A stretch of 36,064 nucleotides of DNA from an uncultured Lachnospiraceae bacterium (GTDB lineage: Bacteria; Bacillota; Clostridia; Lachnospirales; Lachnospiraceae), in the NCBI GenBank assembly GCA_910585765.1, contig CAJUES010000037.1, positions 1 through 36,064 of the forward strand, given 5' to 3'. The notes beneath the pieces are model-generated. The model was given only the letters and a program-made list of their open reading frames with translations, had not been told where the DNA came from and ran no database searches. Below are positions 1 through 7,149 of this stretch, in pieces; the stretch's first letter is position 1; every line of letters begins with the position of its first letter. Made by a program: the position numbers and the translations under genes.

Positions 1-339
1 TTTTCTCCCGGCTCCTTTGTCGGAGCGCTGTACTTCCACGTTCAGTTTTGCACCTGTGCTGTCCGTAGCCAGGATATCCAGCCTCACCGAACGGTTCAGC
101 AGGTTCTCCACAAATACCTGGGTGCGGACGTCCAGCACCTTTAAATCCGGCTTTTCCAGCACAATCTGCAATACCAGTTCTATGCTTGCCGTATCTCCCT
201 CAAAACACTTTGTGAGGAAATCATCATCAAGCAGGCGAAAACCTCTTAGCCTCTGTAAATCTTCCTGATGTTTCTGGTCTATCTGTTCCGTCACTGTCAA
301 TCTTCCCACCTGCTTTCCCTTCTGTTTTCGTATCTCCAT
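1..339 (-). CDS. Rpn-family nuclease / PD-(D/E)XK putative transposase, N-terminal part (cut by window edge)
   Basis: The minus strand encodes about 113 residues of an Rpn-type recombination-promoting nuclease (PDDEXK_2 group), open to the window edge so the C-terminus is missing. Visible are the typical N-terminal region LRGFRLLDDDFLTKCFEG, the segment VLDVRTQVFVENLLNRSVRLD, then LDILATD followed by LNVEVQRSD, which supplies the D...ExQ nuclease core. ATG at 339 is chosen because AGGAGG lies 11 bases upstream (351-356); the ATG at 347 leads to an early stop. Family members cut DNA without strong sequence specificity and are associated with RecA-independent recombination; they are common in Lachnospiraceae mobile and repeat-rich DNA. 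It lies on the same strand as the TnpW-like and DnaC-like genes, consistent with one mobile-element segment. Confidence 0.8.
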   Translation of the reverse strand, partial: MEIRKQKGKQVGRLTVTEQIDQKHQEDLQRLRGFRLLDDDFLTKCFEGDTASIELVLQIVLEKPDLKVLDVRTQVFVENLLNRSVRLDILATDSTGAKLNVEVQRSDKGAGRK

Positions 340-365
340 ACTACCATAAACCTCCTGATTTTACA

Positions 366-410
366 AGCCGGGATCAGACGCATAGCGCCTCGCATTTCTG
401 AATCCCGGCC
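366..410. other. Intergenic inverted repeat between TnpW-like gene and Rpn gene
   Basis: GCCGGGATCAG (367-377) can pair with CTGAATCCCGGC (398-409) with one bulged base and a loop of about 20 bases. No clear U-tract follows on the minus strand, so it may be a weak terminator or processing hairpin between the two minus-strand genes. Confidence 0.45.
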
Positions 411-429
411 TGTTTCTGTTATCGCTTTT

Positions 430-612
430 TTACATCTGCTGTATCTCATTTTTTAGCATACGCTTGATTTTGTCACTCATGGTTTCCTTGCTCGTCTTGC
501 TGACATGAACCCTCACAATGTAGGTCGTCCGGCCAATCTTCTTCACCAGTGCGGGAGCGTCCTTAGCCGGTGCATTGGTGGTAGTGTCTTCTGTGATTTT
601 CTCGCTGCTCAT
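430..612 (-). CDS. TnpW-family transposon-encoded small protein
   Basis: A 60-residue protein with a low-complexity, Thr/Ala-rich start and the conserved segment KKIGRTTYIVRVHVS followed by SKETMSDKIKRMLKNEIQ. This resembles the small TnpW-type proteins of Lachnospiraceae and Faecalibacterium conjugative elements, which have no known biochemical role. AAGGGAGAA lies just upstream of the ATG (plus strand about 618-626). It begins 12 bases after the stop of the DnaC-like ATPase on the same strand, so the two were probably cotranscribed. The family name is from recalled similarity; the sequence shows a short basic protein and its mobile-element context. Confidence 0.65.
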   Translation of the reverse strand: MSSEKITEDTTTNAPAKDAPALVKKIGRTTYIVRVHVSKTSKETMSDKIKRMLKNEIQQM

Positions 613-624
613 AACTTCTCCCTT

Positions 625-1128
625 TCACACAATCAGGTTTTGTTCTCCCTTACTCACAATCTCTTTCGCCGCTGCTTTGGTCGCCCTGGCTCCTTCCTCC
701 CGGAAATTCCTACCAGAAAAGAGAACCGGCGCGCACCGTTTCAATATACAATCATAAATTGTTGCGTGGGCAAGGTCTGGCGGGTTCTTAAGCTCTTCCA
801 GTTTCAGGTTTGTCATGACAATCAGCGGCTTCTTGCTCCGATACCGGCTGTCAATGATGGTAAACATCTGCTCTGTGGCATACTCAGTATTCCTTTCCAC
901 GCCTAAATCGTCAATGACAAGCAGGCTGTAATCGTCCAGGCCGGCGGTAAAGGCTGCCCTGTCCTCGGCAAACACGCCGGTCAGCCGGTTCAGGATAGCA
1001 GGAAAATTCGTCATTAGAACCGGCACGTCACGGTCAGGCAGGGCATTGGCGATACAGCCTGCAAAAAAGGATTTCCCGATTCCCGCGTCACCAAAGAGCA
1101 GAAGGCCGGTATTGTGCCGAATATTACG
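625..1128 (-). pseudogene. DnaC-like / IstB-like ATP-binding protein, 5'-truncated
   Basis: The minus frame is open from a stop codon at 1129-1131 to the TGA at 625. It encodes the C-terminal two thirds of a helicase-loader type AAA+ protein: a Walker A motif LLLFGDAGIGKSFFAG directly at the 5' edge, Walker B-like LLVIDDLGVERN, sensor-like PLIVMTNLKL and a C-terminal arginine segment CILKRCAPVLFSGRNFR. Such proteins in mobile elements are normally about 250-290 residues, with roughly 100 residues before Walker A. That part is absent here because an unrelated plus-strand coding fragment begins at about 1114-1128. The gene is therefore broken, either by a real deletion or rearrangement or by an assembly join. 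Internal starts such as the GTG at 1026 fall after Walker A and would not give a working ATPase. Confidence 0.75.
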
Positions 1129-1581
1129 TCACAAAATGCGGCAGCCGGCAGTGCCATGTTAAACTTGACAAGGCAGCAGATCGCAAATTATGTGATCCTG
1201 TATGATGATCTGACAGAGGACGAAAGACAGGTATTGGATAAAATGGTGGAAGTGGATGCGGTCAGGGAGCATTATAATCCGGAATTATCGGATGACATAT
1301 GGAGTATCACCAATAAAAGGGTAACAACCGAAGAGACAGCAGACTATTTGAAGCTGTGGTTCAAATTGTTTTTCAGACATCCGGATGCGTATATCCAGGC
1401 AGCGATCAATATGTGATATGGATATTTTTATCCTGATTACGTGTGCAAAACGAAATTTTATGTCTTTTATGAGCTGCACAACATTTCGGACAGTGAGTAT
1501 TTGGATATACGTTATCCTGCTCGCTATGCTTATGAGAGGGAGCTGGCTGAATCATGGAAGGGGTTATTGTACAAAGCCTAA
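1114..1581 (+). pseudogene. Fragment of a large membrane protein (DUF6020-like glycosyltransferase-type), with internal TGA
   Basis: A plus-strand reading frame runs from the junction at about 1114 to the TAA at 1579-1581, interrupted by an in-frame TGA at 1414-1416. Before the stop it reads LTRQQIANYVILYDDLTEDE, NPELSDDIWS and LWFKLFFRHPDAYIQAAINM; directly after it the same frame continues YGYFYPDYVCKTKFYVFYEL. That order is typical of the extracytoplasmic region of DUF6020-type polytopic proteins found in Lachnospiraceae polysaccharide loci. These proteins are several hundred residues long with many membrane spans, so only an internal piece is here: it lacks its N-terminus, carries a nonsense codon and ends without the usual C-terminal membrane segments. 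The family name is recalled and moderately certain; decay is seen directly. Confidence 0.5.
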
Positions 1582-1618
1582 TGGGACTGTGGTTTACAGA
1601 TACACCATACCCACCGCG

Positions 1619-1657
1619 CGAGTAGGGAGAAGATCATTCCCCCTGCTCGATTTTTTT
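1619..1657 (+). terminator. Rho-independent terminator after the membrane-protein fragment
   Basis: CGAGTAGGG (1619-1627) pairs with CCCTGCTCG (1641-1649) with one G-T wobble, and is followed at once by a run of T residues. It insulates the methyltransferase gene from upstream transcription. Confidence 0.85.
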
Positions 1658-1705
1658 CTTTTTTAAGATATTTAAGGCTTTCAATGCCCACAGTTTCATG
1701 ATACA

Positions 1706-2908
1706 ATGAACCGTATGGATAAATTGAGACAACTGTTAATGAATTGCATAGAGAGCAGGGAAGTGATCCTGGGCGCGACGGTGAGCAATCCCCGCGGCGG
1801 CAGTCCGGAACAACCACACAAACTCCGCATACGGCCTGTGCTCAGGAAAGGGGAGCTGTTTTACCAGGAAGAGCGGTATGTGGGGACGAAAGTCTACCAT
1901 CAGAATCTCCGTCCCGGCGCGCTTGTGGAGCGGCTTGTGGATGTGATGACGGCGGATTTCGGGCAGCTGGAACTCGAGACGCAGCGCAGCAGGGTGACAG
2001 TGCTTGTGAGCAAAAAGGGAAAGGTGACACTCAGGGAGCGGGCAAAGACAGCGCAGGGCAGCGCGCCCGACTTTTCCCACGACAGGCAAAAGCAGTACAT
2101 CCTGCCGCAGGATGTGCCTGTGCCGTTTCTCGTGGAACTCGGCGTACAGACGGCGGAGGGGAAGGTTGTGAAGGCAAAGTACGACAAGTTCAGGCAGATC
2201 AACCGGTATCTCGAATTTGTGCGGGATATTCTCGTGTATCTTCCCAGGGAGAACGGGCGTCCGCTGCGGATCATTGATTTTGGCTGTGGCAAGTCCTATC
2301 TGACGTTTGCACTTTACTATTACCTCAAGGTTATGAACCAATATGACATATGTGTCATAGGGCTGGACCTGAAAAAGGATGTCATAGAGAACTGCCAGGC
2401 GCTCGCGGATAAGTTCGGCTATGACGGGTTAAAATTTCAGGTGGGAGATATCGGCTCGTATCAGGGCGACACGGAGGAAGTGGACATGGTCGTGACACTG
2501 CATGCCTGCGATACCGCGACGGATCACGCGCTCGCCAAGGCCGTGAAGTGGAACGCGCGCGTGATCCTGTCTGTCCCGTGCTGCCAGCACGAACTAAACA
2601 GGCAGATCTCGTGCAGCGCGCTGGAGCCGGTGTTAAAGTACGGTCTGATCAGGGAGCGCATGGCGGCGCTCATCACGGATGCGGTCAGGGCGAACCTGCT
2701 GGAGGAATACGGTTATGACACACAGATACTTGAATTTATTGATATGGAGCACACGCCCAAGAATATATTGATACGGGCTGTCAGGAAAAAACATATGAAA
2801 TACCGCGCAGGGACAAAAGAGCAGGGGGCGCTGCAGCAGCTGGAGGCGCTTTTACAGATCGATCCTACACTTCGTGAGCTGTTGAAAGAGGTTGAGTTAT
2901 TTCGATGA
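1706..2908 (+). CDS. Class I SAM-dependent methyltransferase (Methyltransf_32-like)
   Basis: About 400 residues. The C-terminal half has a SAM-binding Rossmann fold: IIDFGCGKSYLTFALYYYL (motif I), then VIGLDLKKDVIENCQ (motif II), VTLHACDTATDHAL and SVPCCQHELN. This pattern matches the Methyltransf_32 group of uncharacterised, possibly RNA-directed methyltransferases; the substrate is unknown. The start is uncertain: no clear ribosome binding site precedes 1706, and an extended -10-like TGATACAAT (1699-1707) overlaps it, so ATG 1715 or 1739 are alternatives. The 3' end overlaps the next gene by ATGA (2905-2908), implying translational coupling with the surface protein. Known family features give the methyltransferase call; any link to the envelope genes is inference from the overlap. 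Confidence 0.85.
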   Translation: MNRMDKLRQLLMNCIESREVILGATVSNPRGGSPEQPHKLRIRPVLRKGELFYQEERYVGTKVYHQNLRPGALVERLVDVMTADFGQLELETQRSRVTVLVSKKGKVTLRERAKTAQGSAPDFSHDRQKQYILPQDVPVPFLVELGVQTAEGKVVKAKYDKFRQINRYLEFVRDILVYLPRENGRPLRIIDFGCGKSYLTFALYYYLKVMNQYDICVIGLDLKKDVIENCQALADKFGYDGLKFQVGDIGSYQGDTEEVDMVVTLHACDTATDHALAKAVKWNARVILSVPCCQHELNRQISCSALEPVLKYGLIRERMAALITDAVRANLLEEYGYDTQILEFIDMEHTPKNILIRAVRKKHMKYRAGTKEQGALQQLEALLQIDPTLRELLKEVELFR

Positions 2909-5424
2909 AAAAGATTTTAAGTAAGCTGGCTGCCTGCATTGTCGTTTTTATCATCACGCTTTTTGTGAGCAGCGGTATTTACAATAAGGGAAACGAGGAG
3001 CTGACCACCAGCATGGAGCAGGCGTCCCTCCCGCTGGTGCATATCATGACAAACGGGATCCCATATAACTATCTGCACGGGCTGAAACAGGAGATGGACG
3101 GAAGTTTTTTCCGGGATACGATCACACCGCTCGGGGAGGGGCGCAAACTCAGCTTTGTGGTGGACAAGTACGGGAACACGGTCAGCGAGATCTCCTTCGA
3201 GGTCAGGAGTGTCGACGGCACGCGCCTGGTCGAGAGGACAAAGGTCAGCGATTACAATGACAAGGACGACACCATACGGGCGACGGTCACGATCAAGGAT
3301 CTGATCGAGACCGGCGTCGAGTACAACTGGATCCTGATGCTCAAGGTCGGAAATGAGACGATACGCTACTATACGCGCATCATTGACGGCGAGGGGTATC
3401 ACGCCTATGAGAAACTGAGTTTTGTCAGGGATTTTCACGACAAGACCTTTGACAAGGAGCAGGCAAAAGACCTGGCGATGTACATGGAGTCCAACGCCAG
3501 GGGGGACAATACGACGCTCAGCCATGTGGACATCCACTGCAGCTTAAAGCAGGTCACATGGGCGGATCTGAACGTCACCCGGATATCCGAACCGCACGTC
3601 GCCATCAGCGAGATCGAACCGCAGACGGCATCGATCCGCATGAACTACAGGGTGCAGACGCTGGAGGGCAGGAAGCGGGACGCGTACAGTGTGGTTGAGT
3701 TTTACCGGGTGCGTTACACGCCGGACAGGATATATCTGCTCGACTATGAGCGCACCATGAACCAGCTCTTCGAGCCGGATGCGGACGTGTACGGCAGCAA
3801 CCGCATCATGCTCGGCATCAGGGATCACGAGGTGCAGCTGATGGAGAGCGACGGCGGATCCAATCTTGCCTTTGTCAACGGGAAGCAGCTGTTTTGTTAT
3901 CACGCGGCCGACAAAAAGATGGCGTACCTTTTCAGCTTTTATGACGGGGATGATCCCCGGAGCAACTATGAGAACCACGATATCAAGATACTGAATGTGG
4001 ACGAGACGGAGAATGTGCGGTTTATGGTCTATGGGTATATGAACCGCGGCAGGCATGAGGGGAAGATCGGGGTGCAGGTGTGCGAGTACAACGGAATGCT
4101 CAACACGGTCGAGGAGCTGATCTTCATACCGTATGACAAGTCCTACTCGACACTCAAGACCGATATGGAGCAGCTGTCCTTCATAGACAAAAACGGCGTT
4201 TTTTATATTTATCTCGACGGTTCGATCCTCGCGGTCAACCTGATGAGCCGCACGTGCGGGGAGATCGCGGAAAATCTGCAGCAGGGCAGTTTCCAGGTGT
4301 CCGACACCAACAGGATGCTCGTGTGGCAGAACTCGGCGGACGCGTACGACTGCACGAAGCTGCTGCTGATGGATCTCAACACGGGGGAGACGCAGGAGAT
4401 CAAGACGTCGGGCAGCGGCAGGATCCTGCCGCTCGGGTTCATCGGGGAAGATCTGATCTACGGGGTGGCGCAGTATGAGGACATCCGGATGGATTTTTCC
4501 GGTTCGGTGACTTTTCCCATGAACGTTGTCTACATCCAGGATGAGCGCGGCAATATCCTGAAGACGTACAGCCGGGAGGGTGTCTATGTGACAGACGCGT
4601 CGGTCGAGGACAATCTGGTCACGCTCACGCGCGTGGTCAGGCAGGAGGATGGCAGCTACGACAGCACCACGGACGATCAGATCGTCGACAATATGGTGGA
4701 GGTGAGCGGCTACAACTCAGCGGAAGTCGTCGCGACGCAGACGTATGAAAAGATCGTCCAGCTCGTCCTGAAAAATGCGCTGGAGACCAAAAAGCCCAAG
4801 AACACCATACCGCTCCAGGTTCTGTTCGAGGGCTCCAGGGAGGTTGCGATCGAGGTCGAAAACCCGGTGAGCAGGTATTATGTATACGGGCGCTATGGGA
4901 TCGACGGCACATTCACGCACGAGTCGGAGGCGATCAATCTCGCCTACAGCATCAACGGGACGGTGGTCGACCAGAACGGCGACTATATATGGAAGCGGAC
5001 GACGAGGAGCACCAGGAACCAGATCATGGCGATCACCGGAAAACAGCGCAGCGAGGGCAATTCGGACCTGGCGGTGTGCCTCGAGACGATCCTCGAGTTC
5101 TGCGGAACCATCAAGAATGTGCAGCCGATGCTGGACAGCGGGCAGACGGTGCGGCAGATCCTGGAAGAGAACATCAGCGATGCGGCAGTGCTCGACCTGC
5201 AGGGCGTGAGCCTTGACGCGATACTGTACTATGTCAACCAGGATATCCCGGTTCTCGCCATGCTCGAGAATGGCAGTGCGCGGCTCGTGATCGGTTTTAA
5301 CGAGCTCAATATCGTCGTGATGGATCCGGAGACGGGAACGGTCTACAAAGTGGGTATGAATGATGCCACAAATCTTTTTCAGCAGAATGGAAATATGTTT
5401 GTGACTTATCTGAGAAAAAAATAG
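2905..5424 (+). CDS. Membrane-anchored surface protein with degenerate C39-peptidase-like C-terminal domain
   Basis: An 839-residue protein with an N-terminal signal anchor (ACIVVFIITLFVSSGIY, about residues 9-25) and a large extracytoplasmic part. Residues about 250-620 contain repeated beta-strand-like segments with aromatic and Asp-Gly turns and could form a beta-propeller-like or other beta-rich fold; I do not recognise the family. The last 130 residues resemble a C39 peptidase-like fold: KQRSEGNSDLAVCLETILEF aligns with the usual Q-x5-C start, and IPVLAMLENGSARLVIGF and VVMDPETG align with the His and Asp regions. The position of the catalytic Cys is Ser720 (six after Gln714), and the His region has no His, so peptidase activity is unlikely. 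The start overlaps the methyltransferase stop, and the next gene follows after 12 bases. Confidence 0.7.
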   Translation: MKKILSKLAACIVVFIITLFVSSGIYNKGNEELTTSMEQASLPLVHIMTNGIPYNYLHGLKQEMDGSFFRDTITPLGEGRKLSFVVDKYGNTVSEISFEVRSVDGTRLVERTKVSDYNDKDDTIRATVTIKDLIETGVEYNWILMLKVGNETIRYYTRIIDGEGYHAYEKLSFVRDFHDKTFDKEQAKDLAMYMESNARGDNTTLSHVDIHCSLKQVTWADLNVTRISEPHVAISEIEPQTASIRMNYRVQTLEGRKRDAYSVVEFYRVRYTPDRIYLLDYERTMNQLFEPDADVYGSNRIMLGIRDHEVQLMESDGGSNLAFVNGKQLFCYHAADKKMAYLFSFYDGDDPRSNYENHDIKILNVDETENVRFMVYGYMNRGRHEGKIGVQVCEYNGMLNTVEELIFIPYDKSYSTLKTDMEQLSFIDKNGVFYIYLDGSILAVNLMSRTCGEIAENLQQGSFQVSDTNRMLVWQNSADAYDCTKLLLMDLNTGETQEIKTSGSGRILPLGFIGEDLIYGVAQYEDIRMDFSGSVTFPMNVVYIQDERGNILKTYSREGVYVTDASVEDNLVTLTRVVRQEDGSYDSTTDDQIVDNMVEVSGYNSAEVVATQTYEKIVQLVLKNALETKKPKNTIPLQVLFEGSREVAIEVENPVSRYYVYGRYGIDGTFTHESEAINLAYSINGTVVDQNGDYIWKRTTRSTRNQIMAITGKQRSEGNSDLAVCLETILEFCGTIKNVQPMLDSGQTVRQILEENISDAAVLDLQGVSLDAILYYVNQDIPVLAMLENGSARLVIGFNELNIVVMDPETGTVYKVGMNDATNLFQQNGNMFVTYLRKK

Positions 5425-5436
5425 AGGGAGATGTAT

Positions 5437-7053
5437 ATGAACAACAAGAGAAAATGGAGATTTGGTTTTGTGCTGGCACTGATCCTTGCAGCGGTGCTGC
5501 AGATCGGCGCGGGCACTGCGGGGACGGTATATGCCGCCGACATCACCGTGACGGTGAACAGCTGCCTGATATCCGGGCAGAATGTGAATGTGACAGCCAC
5601 GAGTGCTCTTCCGCCGGTATCGGCGGACGGGATGTACTATCTGTTTGAGCTGAAGCCGTATGAGCTGACAGTCGGTGCGAGAAAGGACTACTGCGCATCG
5701 GCTCCGGCAGCGGCAGCAGCGGCATTCAGTGTTCCGCTCAATCTCAACAGTGCCGCGTCAAAGCTGTACTCGCGCTTTGTGGTCACGGTGCTGCAGAACG
5801 GAAAATACGTGTCCGTGAGCAACGAGATGTACATCACGAATCCCGAGGCGGTGGCATCAAAGTCGACAAACTATCCGGTGAGGAGCAAAAAGGGACTGAC
5901 GGCGGACTGGCGGTACAGCGAGGAGCTCGCCTCCCTCGGAGCCGGTTTTGCATCGTATGAGCTGGACGTGAGCAGGTTCTTCACAGGCGGAGGGCTCAAC
6001 TACACGTACAACGGAAAGACCTACAGCTTCAACGCGGCAGTGGTGAGAGAGTATGACATCATCTGCACCAGGCTTGCGGGGGCTGGCTGCAACGTTGTCA
6101 TGGTCATCAAGAATTCATACAGCCGGGCGACGGCAGATATGGTTCCGCCGTCAGGGCGCTCGGCGGGAAAGAACTGCTATGCGTTCAATGTGGACGAGCA
6201 GATCCCGACGGAGAAGCTTGAGGCGCTGATGTCCTTTCTGGCAGAGCGCTACTCCGGCTCGATGGGAACGATCCACACGTGGGTGATCGGAAACGAGGTC
6301 AACTCGAGCAATCCATGGCACTATATGGGAAATGTGTCGGCGGAGGTGCTCGCGGCGCATTACGCGAAAGAATTCCGCGTGTGCTACAACGCGATCAGGA
6401 GCCAGAACAGCGGTGCGAGAGTGTTTGCCAGCATCGACCAGCGGTGGAATTTTGAGGACGGCACAAGGGGACAGTTTGCGGCGAAAAAGATCCTGGATCT
6501 GTTTGCGGCGTACATCAATGTCGGCGGCAATATCGACTGGGGGCTCTCCTTCCATCCGTACCCGACGCCGATCTACAACTGCAGTTTCTGGAGCCTGCCG
6601 GCGGAGTATGCGCGCATGAACCTGATCGACCACACGGACGACTCCAGGTTTGTGAACCCTACCAACACGGATGTAGTCACAAACCACATGATACTGCCGA
6701 CGATGCTTGCGCCTGACGGCGGCGTCAGGCATATCCTGATCACGGAGATGGGATTCACCTCGCAGAGCGCCAGGATCCCGACCAACGAGCTGAACCAGGC
6801 GGCGGCGATGGTCTATGCGTACAAGCTGACATCCGCCAATCCGTTCATCGAGGGCATTGTGTTCCACAGACAGGTAGACCACGCGTCGGAGATCAGAAGC
6901 GACGGCATGGCGCTCGGGATCCGCACGGAGACGGGCATCAAGTACGCCTACGGCGTGTTTGCCAATATGGACAAGGGCAACAGTCCGGAGTACACGGATT
7001 TTGCGCTGCCGATCCTCGGCATCTCGAGCTGGGCGGAAGTCGGTCTGAAGTGA
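5437..7053 (+). CDS. Secreted DUF5722 protein, predicted glycosidase-like TIM barrel (paralog 1)
   Basis: A 538-residue exported protein. It starts with a signal peptide (FGFVLALILAAVLQIGAG, cleavage likely after VYA), then a small N-terminal beta domain (to about residue 150), then the DUF5722 region. WVIGNEVNSSNPW places Glu287 in an Asn-Glu pair typical of the acid/base position of clan GH-A hydrolases, and LITEMGF places Glu437 where a nucleophile would sit, 150 residues later. This suggests activity on a polysaccharide, but no substrate is known. ATG 5437 is preferred over ATG 5431 because GAGGGAG (5424-5430) touches 5431 but sits six bases from 5437. It probably shares a transcript with the C39-like gene. 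The next gene is a paralog with the same layout. Confidence 0.8.
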   Translation: MNNKRKWRFGFVLALILAAVLQIGAGTAGTVYAADITVTVNSCLISGQNVNVTATSALPPVSADGMYYLFELKPYELTVGARKDYCASAPAAAAAAFSVPLNLNSAASKLYSRFVVTVLQNGKYVSVSNEMYITNPEAVASKSTNYPVRSKKGLTADWRYSEELASLGAGFASYELDVSRFFTGGGLNYTYNGKTYSFNAAVVREYDIICTRLAGAGCNVVMVIKNSYSRATADMVPPSGRSAGKNCYAFNVDEQIPTEKLEALMSFLAERYSGSMGTIHTWVIGNEVNSSNPWHYMGNVSAEVLAAHYAKEFRVCYNAIRSQNSGARVFASIDQRWNFEDGTRGQFAAKKILDLFAAYINVGGNIDWGLSFHPYPTPIYNCSFWSLPAEYARMNLIDHTDDSRFVNPTNTDVVTNHMILPTMLAPDGGVRHILITEMGFTSQSARIPTNELNQAAAMVYAYKLTSANPFIEGIVFHRQVDHASEIRSDGMALGIRTETGIKYAYGVFANMDKGNSPEYTDFALPILGISSWAEVGLK

Positions 7054-7067
7054 TTTTAAATGCATGC

Positions 7068-7096
7068 TTGTAAAAAAACAGTCAAAATGCTATACT
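7068..7096 (+). promoter_or_regulatory. Sigma-A type promoter for the second DUF5722 gene
   Basis: TTGTAA (7068-7073), a 17-base spacer and TATACT (7091-7096), with TG one base before the -10 (extended -10). It lies 54 bases upstream of the second paralog's start, so that gene can be expressed separately from the first. Confidence 0.7.
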
Positions 7097-7149
7097 CTTT
7101 ATAGCTATCAACCAATATTGCAATTTATTTCTTATTGAGGAGGTATGTA

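Noticed and set aside
1414..1416. TGA recoding (selenocysteine or alternative code)
   Set aside because: No SECIS-like structure is evident, other genes in the window use TGA as a stop (for example mrpF region and rluD-like gene), and the gene is truncated at both ends.
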